Source of the DNA: Coturnix japonica
Lineage: Eukaryota > Chordata > Aves > Galliformes > Phasianidae
Direction of reading: 5' to 3'
Assembly (NCBI RefSeq): GCF_001577835.2
Contig: NC_029519.1
Location: 29,450,539 to 29,514,538, forward strand
Length of the DNA: 64,000 bases
The notes under the pieces were generated by a model. It had not been told where the DNA came from, made no database searches, and was given only the letters and a program-made list of their open reading frames with translations. Positions 26,201 through 35,200 of this stretch are shown in pieces. Position 1 is the stretch's first letter. Each line of letters starts with the position of its first letter. The position numbers and the translations under genes are program-made.

Positions 26201-29200
26201 AGCTTTCACCTCTGTTATTCCTCTTTCCCCAAGAATACTTCAGCTTCCTTAACTCTTGTTCACAGATTGCTATATAATGTACAAAATACACTGATTATTT
26301 TTGCATTTAACTGGTTGTTCCATTGGCTGCTGCAGAATACACAATTATAACTTTGGTGTATGGATTAGATTAGAGTTGATAATTTCTGTGGAAGTACTAG
26401 TGTAGCTTAATCAGGCTTTTAACACTGTGGGAGGCATCAGTGTTTCAGTCCCTCCACTGATAGGCATTAAGGTGAAATTCCCTGAGTGCCTGGGAATGGC
26501 GTTAGGACATCTGTGAACTCAATCTACTAAGCAGTGCTGCAGTTGTTTTTAGTCTTTTTTGTTGCTGTTGTTTATTTATTTAGGGAATCCTTTAAAATTT
26601 GGCTTCCTTTTAAAATGGGAAAACATCAGCATAGTTAACACTATACAGGTCTTAATAGAGTGCTCTTAAAATGCTAAACAAAATTGCTCTAAAAATATTA
26701 AACATAAGAATGTGTTTCCACTGTCCCTTGTTTTCCCCATAGCTTTTTCCCTCTTGCTCAAGATCTCTTGATTTACAGCAGTGAAACACCTTGATGACCT
26801 TTCCTTCCCTTTTGCTGGCTGCTTGCCTGGCACATGTAAACTGACTCTGTCTCAATTTCCTTGGAAAACAAATAAATTAAAGTTTCTGAGACAGAACTCA
26901 TTCATACTGGGACCAAACCACACCACTAGCCTTTGACTTCTGCCCATCCTATGCTCCCTCATCCCTTCCTACAGCAGGCTTGCTCTGACCTGTGAACGGC
27001 TGCTCATTTCCCCATTCTGATGCAACTGGTCTCCCATCTTTGCTTGTCTTGACAGTTCCTCATTGAACTGTATCTTCACAATGTAAAGAGTTGGGGTTTC
27101 ATGCTCTTGAGAGGTTTGGAATATAAATCACTGTCAAGATTACTGTTATTTTTTATATTTTGAAGAGGGAAGGAAGGTGTGAAGGGGCTTCTGTATGTTT
27201 TTGTTTTCTCTCACATGAAAGGAGGTAATGCTAGACTGCTGTTTCAGGTATCTGATCCCATGTAACCACATGATGTTGAGCCAGCGAAGGGCTGTGAAAG
27301 AGAGAGATTGTTACTCCGTATCTGCTGCAAAACTGCTTGCCCTGACACCACTCTGCTGCTCCACTGGGATCACCTTGACTCTAGAAAGCCAAGGAAAAGA
27401 TTATATTCTCTGGACAAAAGCAGCTCAAACTGAAGGTAATTGGTGCTCAAGGGAAGACCAGATCATGAACTGAATTGAGTTTGGTAGCAGCTCAGGTGGA
27501 AGAAAAATGGTGGGCAACAACAAACTGGGCAGTTAGGCTGCACTGGAAAGATTATTTAATTCCTTTCCTGGGTCCAGGACTATTGAAACCTTATTCAACT
27601 TGGGTACCTTTTAAAATACTCATTCATAAAAATTATGTACAGGTACTTGACAATGGCACTTGCAGGTTCAGAGTGGTTGCTGTTGTTTTACAGATTGGGA
27701 GTGGGCTGATTTCTCAGAAATTGAGCTACAGCGCTTACTTGGCAGTAGAAACAACTCTAGTGCATTTATGGTCATATCTCTAAATTTAATTCTTCCTTCC
27801 TGCCTTATTGGATGACTGGGAATAAAGACTCCATCTGCCGTGTTAGTGGCTGCCTTGCTAGAGAACTTTTGGGTTTTTTTATTGTGTCATGGTATGAGTA
27901 ATCTTCTTAACTTTCAGATTCTGTTAGAAGCGTTTCTGAATCCACCTGCATTGTGGAATTTGGAAGAGCTGTGGATATCAGCTACCTGCAGTACCTGGGA
28001 GAAGCTCAAGAAGCCATCCTCCAGTGTCTGAAAGATTGTAAGGTCTGGTCTGCTTCATACGATGGAGTAAATCCTGATCCTGAGACCTTTATCCAAACAC
28101 TTGCTGAGGAGAACGGTACAGATGTGGAACACCCCATGTTTCGTCTCCAGCAAAGGACACCCAGCATGTGTAGCTCACAAACAGCACCAATGGGTGAGAA
28201 GATGCAGTTGGAGCTGGAATGGGATGATAGCTATGACACAGGGATTTCTCCTGGTTCTGATGTGAGCTCGCTCCAGCAGTATGATGATCTGGGAAATACA
28301 GAGGTGCAGATGCCTGCAGTGCCACCAAAACATATTCAAGAGATGAAAAAAAATGCTATCATGCTTGTCAAAGGATCTTACATAGAGGATTCGGACTTTC
28401 AGGATGATGTTATGGTTTACAGATTATGTGCCCAGAAGGATATGCAGGATGATGACAACTCCAAGGAGAAAACTTTAAATGTGTCCAGAGAACATCAGGT
28501 CCAAAGCCAGACTGTTGTCAATGGGCCTCTCTCTAACAGCCAGCTGGAAGTGGGCGTGGATGAGCACAGTGAAAAAAAATCAAGCTTGACTCAAAGTGTA
28601 ACGAAAGAACAAATAAACCAGAAAATGGTGGAGACTGATCCACAGCCAGACTTAGAGTTGAAGCTTCAGGAGGCAGATAATTGCTTAAGCTCACAAACGC
28701 TGAGCACAGATGGTGAGGATTTCATTGCACAGTATGACAAAATTATTAAGGAACTGGATCCAAACAATGCAGGTGTGGAGGAGCAAAAGTTAGACACTCC
28801 TGATCCTGTGTCTCCTGCAGAAGAGGAGGAGGACTTTGAGAATTTCTCAGCAGATACCCCTTCTGTGGAGAGCACGTCATCTCCCTTTGGACCAAAGGAG
28901 GATGCATCCCCCAAGCGTGCTGCGAGGAGTCAGAGTGCTCCATTCACAGGTGGAATGTCCTGTTAGTTACATACCCAGCAAATACAAGAAGGCATAGTGA
29001 TCAAAGGTGGCCAAGTGTAATTACAGTGCACAGCACAAACATAGAGCTAGGACCAGCCCTGATGCTAAAAGGGTATGCTCAGATAGCTGAGACTGGCCCA
29101 AGGAGAATCAGAGAGATGCAGCATGAAAGTAGAGCAGAACAGTCAGTGTAGTGACAGCAAATGGTGGTTGCTCAGCTCTTTTCTGTCTGTTTGGAAAAAA

Positions 29201-32200
29201 AACACAAAACACACAAAACAACAAATCTTGGGATTGTGTTTATTGCGTTTCTTGTATGTCAGAGCATCATCATTCTAGGATAAACTTTTTTAATTGAAAG
29301 TGGACTGGAGTAACAGTTCTAACATATGGAGCCCAGGTAAATGGTTTGTTTTTCTAGTGGCTGGCACCTCTTATGCCATTTTCACCCCTTCTGCTAATTC
29401 ACATTTTAGCACGAGGTGGCAGCACTGATGCCCCGTCTGCCCCTGTCTCTGCGGGAACTGTCCTGGCGCCTTGGTCCTCAAACGCCACAGCAGCCATCAC
29501 AGTGGGTACACTTTTCTGTCTTGTGCCAGACAACAAGTTAAGCTTGTTCTCTAGAGACTGCCCAAGCCATTCAGGAATGAAATTGCTGCGGGAGGGTAGA
29601 GTGCGCTTTTGATCAGTGTTTGTGCAGCTCCTTGCATTGCAGGCTGCTGATCTTTAATTAGGTCTCCTGGATACCACAGTAATGCAAATAATAATAAAAA
29701 ATAATAGCTTGTCTAGGTTTTCTCATCCAAAATAAGACCTCTGTAATCTGGCTTCTTGTTCATTTGGAAGGAGGGGGGAAAACATTCATTTGTATCCATT
29801 GAAATGCAACCCTTTCTGGTCAGCTGTGGCCAGCGTGCCTGGCACTGTCTCTTAATTGAAAACCTCAGCCTGTTTATCCGGTCCATTTACTATTTTTATT
29901 GCAGTGGTAATTTCCTTGTACCAGAGACTAATCACATTCAAACCTTTCAATTTCCCATTATCTGCTGTCAAATGTAGCTCAAAAAATGTCATCCCTGTCC
30001 CTTCCTCCAGTCCCTTCCTCCATTTCTTGCTTTGAGGAAAAAAGGAAAATGATATCCAACCAATGAAATGAATGAAAAAAACCCACTATCTGCTTCCTGT
30101 CCACAATGTTTTTTACTCTTAGGGTGTCCATCTTGCTGTAGTGATTGCAATGTAGCTCTTAGTGATTGCAGGTAAGGATTTACTGATAAAAATACCTCAG
30201 AAATGGGAGATTGCAGTGCCTTTCAAATACAATAATGTTCTATTTAATTTGGAGTGCTATATTATGTATGTGATAAAGGGGGAGTGTTGTTGTGGGATGG
30301 GGCTTCTTGCTACAGAATCAGATAACCAGACCGATAACCACTCACTGTCATCCCTGTTTTCCTCTGAGCAAGAATGAATGTGATGTTCAGAAACAGTGCC
30401 TGTCTTCATGGCTATGAGGAGATGAAGTCAGAAAAGGAATACTTTTTTTTTTTTTTTTTTTAATTTTCTCACTGGTTTTCACTGTTTCTTCCCAGACTTG
30501 CAAACTCTGCTCATTTCCTCTGTTTTTTATTGCAGTCATTTCTTGAAAACTGCAAATTTTGTACTGGGAAGTTCAAGAGAAGTGGTATACCTCTGTTAGA
30601 AATGTCTGACTTCAGCTGTATCTACTCAGATCTAGAGTCTGACTGCCATGAAAGAAACTGTGATCTACCTCTGCTGCCACTGCAATCCCTCCTGTCCCAA
30701 GGGAGCTCCCTTTGCACTGTGGTCCTCAGGGGCTCTGTGAAATTGTCCCCATGGACACAGTAGGACGAAGCAGTAGGTTCTGTAGGGACAGTAGAAACTA
30801 TGTCAGCCAAGGGGCTTTGAGGCTGCTTCATTGTGCACCCAGGCCAGGAGGGTTATGTGCTTGCACTGTCAGTGCTTCTGTATTTTAGTGGTTGCTCTGC
30901 AACATAAAGACACAAACTGAAACTATTGTTTATTGCTGACATTTACATGATAAAGACTACATTTACAAAAAATCTTGCTTATAAATCTGTTTTAATGTTT
31001 GCCCTGCTTTGTGTGACTGCAGTATTGAAAACGTGTTTCCATGTGATGTGACTATTGCAGCTTCTCATTTTTTGTTTAGAGTAGCGGTTCTACTAGCGGT
31101 TTTTGTGGTTTCTTTACAACACCCCATTATTTTGGTGAGACAAGAAGTCTAAGCTATTAATGTACTTCGCCAGTCCGTCTGTGGAGATAAGGCACAGTAC
31201 CAGTGAGAAGGAGACAGGTTCTGGTGGAGCATGTCTAGAGGAGGGCCACAAAAATGATCCACGGGATGGAACCTCTCTCCTGTGAGAACAGGCTGAGAAA
31301 GCTGGGGCTGTTCATTCTGGAGAGAGAAGGCTCTGGGGAGACTTGAGAGCTGCCTTTCAATATCTAAAGGGGAGCTACATGAAAGAAGGGGATGGACTCC
31401 TAGCTTGGTCTGTGGTGACAGAGCAGGGGCAAATGGTTTCAAGCTCAAAGAGGGTAGATTTAGGTTAGATATAAGGAAAAGTGTCTTACAGTAAGGATGA
31501 CACGACACTGGAACAGGTTGCCCAGTGATGTGGATGCCCCATCCCTGGAGACTTTCAAGGCCAGGCTGGATCATCTACTCCAACTCCCCTGCTGTGACCT
31601 TTAAAGGTCCCTTCCAACTCTAAGAATGCTGTGCTTCCTCAGTGGTACTATTCTGATTAACTTCAAAAGGAATGAAATAATAGACCATAACGTATTAGAC
31701 TAAATCCTTATTGGCACACGTAAAGCAGAATGATTATGTACGTTAAATATGCCATTAAAATAACTAGCTCACTAGTCAAATTGCTTCTACTCATGAAAGC
31801 TTTTAACACCCCTGTTAAGTCTATTTTGTCTGTTCAGATAAGTTTTGTTTTTCCTCCTTGCTGGCTTTAATTAGCATGTAGGAGGTTTGATTTGGTTGGT
31901 TATGGTGATCAAAATTCCTTTCACATGCTTATTTCCTGAATCTCATGATTTTTCTTCTGTGAAAACAGAAGCATTGGTTCTTTCTCTTTTTTTTTGCAGG
32001 ACCATTTATCAGCGTGGTGTTGTCCAAGCTGGAGAACATGCTGGAGAACTCCCTGCATGTGAATTTGCTGCTTATTGGGATTATTACTCAGCTAGCAAGT
32101 TACCCACAGCCTCTTCTTCGCTCCTTTCTGCTCAACACCAACATGGTGTTTCAGCCCAGCGTACGGTCACTTTATCAGGTATTTGCCCACAAGTGCCTAT

Positions 32201-35200
32201 TGGAACAGTATTTTTGGTTACACTCATTAAACTTCAGCTCTTTTCAATTTCACCTGTTGCTCTCCTGCCCATCTGAGAGCCTTGCATCTCTTTTCAGTGT
32301 TTTAATGATAACTGTGCAAAGAGATGAAAATTCTATATGACCATAAATTTTATTGTTAAGTCGTCTTTAATGCAGCTGGAGAGCCTGAAGTGTTCAGACT
32401 GTGGCTGCACTGGGAGCAAGGGAGGAAAAAGTAATGGTTACTGTTGTTTTGGCAGGTGCTGGCATCTGTGAAAAATAAAATTGAACATTTCGCTTCTACG
32501 GAAAAAGACTTCCCAGATCTTCTCCTGGAGGCCCAACAGTACTTACTTTTTCGTGTGGACATGTCTGATGCCGCTGAAGAACTGCTAACCAAAGGTAAAT
32601 GTTAACTGCACTCAGAGGAGTGCTGAGTGGAATGAATCACCAGTTACCTCTCTCATTTGCTACAGCGTGATTAAAAGTAGGTGTGGCGCATTATGAGTAT
32701 CGTTAACCAGATGTAGCCTTCTGGCTTTAAACTGATGATCCTCAGTAGGCCTCAGTATATGGATCTATCTGGATATGCTTTGCTCTTTAGAAGCTTTTAT
32801 TGTCTTTGCTACAGAAGATGTCTGTTTAAAGGAGTAAGAAAATCAGCTTTTCCTTGGCTTACTTCTAGTTTGGTTGTAAACCAATTTGCTTTCAGGGCAT
32901 GAGGTGAGATGGCAAATTGCGTGATTTTATTTTATTTTTAGCCTGACCTTCAGCTAGTCATTAGTTCTGTGGGGTTTTTTTGTTTGTTTGTTTTTTGACA
33001 AGTGCTAGAGAGGACAGAAATCCAGAATGAATTGGTTTCTGCAATGATTGAATAAGGCCTCATATGATAGTTTGGGCTTTTACTGACAGAGATGGATGTG
33101 AGCCAGAGAACTTCAGATGTGCTTTCTGGAATGAAAGCATGAAACAGCAAAAATAAATGGGTGGTATAAGTCAGGAGACTTCAACAACAACGGGGAGTTA
33201 AGCAGGTATCACCCTAGCTTCCCAGGGGACTTGTATAATGTCTGCTGCTTCTCAAGGACAGTGTGCTACGCCTGTCTTGACAGTTACTGGCGTTTGCACT
33301 GCAGTGAGAGAAGGTAATAATAAGCAAAATGGAGAATCTTACATTCCCACTGAGAAATTTCCCAAAGCAGTGGGTATCACGCTGCCCTGGGGATGTATCA
33401 GTTCTCAGCTTGTTGCTGAGCAAGCAGCATAGGGTGCAGCTTTCCCTTAAAAACAACTTCCCATACAATGGGAATGCACACAGTTTGCTGAGAGCTGTGA
33501 CCACGGAGATTGAGGGCTCAGAATCAGCACTGAAGAGAGGCTGCATTCAGAGATGTGTTCTCATGTATCATTTGGAATTGTTAACGATAGTCCTGCCTCG
33601 CCTTTACCACTGCAAAGTTGGTAGTATTTATCTTGGATTTCCAGAGCTGTGGAAAGCAGGGCTTTTTATGCATCTTCTTAATTGTGTTTTTATTTTGCAA
33701 GGCTCTGAATGGTAATTTACCTAGTTTCTAGTCAGCGTGGTGTGCATTTCTGAGGTTTGCAGTACATCGAGTCAGCAAAATTACGATCTCACTAAGAATT
33801 AGTCTGCGAAAGGTGCATGCTGTAAATGAGCTGTGTATCGCAAACATCTGCAGGGGGTTCTCTACATCCTGGTGAGGAAGCCTTGTAGTTAGGTGATAGT
33901 GTAGCTGGTGTTTGGGACAGGATTAGGAGGCAGTGTTTAGTGACCTTTTTTAGGTGCTGGCAGTACAAACTTTTTTAGAATGCATTCCAAATGGAAATTA
34001 ATCTATCTGAGTAAACTTGCAAGCCTTACGCTTCAAGGTTTTCAGGGCTTATTTGTTGTACCTCAGTTAAATAACATAGTCAGTAATTTTTGGAATTTAT
34101 TTGTGCTTCCCATTTTATATCAGTTTTCTTTGTTGGGCTTTAGAAATTGCCAGACTGACTCATGCAGATCATTATTTAAGATCTCAAAACAAGGCTGCTT
34201 AGTCACCCTGTCGGTACGTTTTTTTCTGACTTGTGACAACCCCTGTAAAGAAGGTATCTCTTGACAAATAGATGGAAAGGAAATAAATGTCTGGGTAACT
34301 GCACATTTGGTTCCCAACAAGATTGATGATGCAAGCGGTCAAACTCTACTTCTCGGGGCAAGTTGGCTCACTTGTCCGTCAGCACACTGCAGGTCATTGT
34401 ATTGATTCCTACAGAATTCACACCTGAAGAAGGGAAGTCAGATGTAGCGGGGAACACAAATGTAAAAATGAAGTATTCCAAAGTGTTTCCCTTCCCTTGA
34501 TAGTGACAGTCTTCAAAAGCATTCAAACAGAAAAGGCCATTCAGTGCTGCAAGCAGCAAATAACTATGTGCTTTGTTTACATGGCAGTTTGGGTTAGGGT
34601 TAGATATCGTAGAGGTGTCGTGATCCCATATGCAGTGCTGCCCATCTTTCAGCACTTTGGTAGCTGTTTCCAGAACACTCACTTTTGCAATTGCATCCTG
34701 ACTGCAGCAGGAAGCAGACAATCTTGACTGAAAGAAAAATCAAATTTCTGGTCCCTTGGCCATCTTTCTTTTTTTTTTGTTTGATATTGATATTTTTAAA
34801 TAAAACAAAATCTCAGTGTTTTTTTTTGTTGTTGTTGAACTGTATCGATTTTGATGCTTTATGAAGGGAAGAGTTTAAAAACATCCAAACTGTGACAGCT
34901 TACCAGCATTCTGATTGTGTTGGCTCCACTATTTAAAACTCTTACATTGTTTAGGAAACATTTTGAGACTGTAAGAGAATCTCAAAGTAAATCTTCAAAG
35001 GAGGCTGAAAACTTTCCCTTTTGATTGTAATTCATAATTTAGGTTGTTTTTCCTCCTACAGTCCGATTTTTCCACAGAACTGATGTTCCTGTACTGTGTC
35101 TCCAGTAGATAAAAACTAGTAGAATAACAGTATGAATGATTGATAAGTCTGGAGCAGGAAAGGTTTTTCGGAACTCAGGAAAAGTTCAGCTCTGTTAGAT

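Larger units (their letters stand above)
28950..31999 (+). other. FHIP1A: FHIP1A intron (copy B)
   Basis: Identical to 19840-22889. Contains the T run at 30443-30461 and the second image of the CR1 fragment. Confidence 0.85.
25769..34778 (+). repeat. Copy B of the 9.0-kb duplicated block
   Basis: Begins at the first base after the gap, inside an FHIP1A exon, and matches copy A at offset 9110 up to the end of a T run at 34778. Beyond that it continues into unique intron (GTTTGATATTG). Its first bases encode LFRTLIG as the family requires, so this copy carries the better sequence. Confidence 0.95.
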
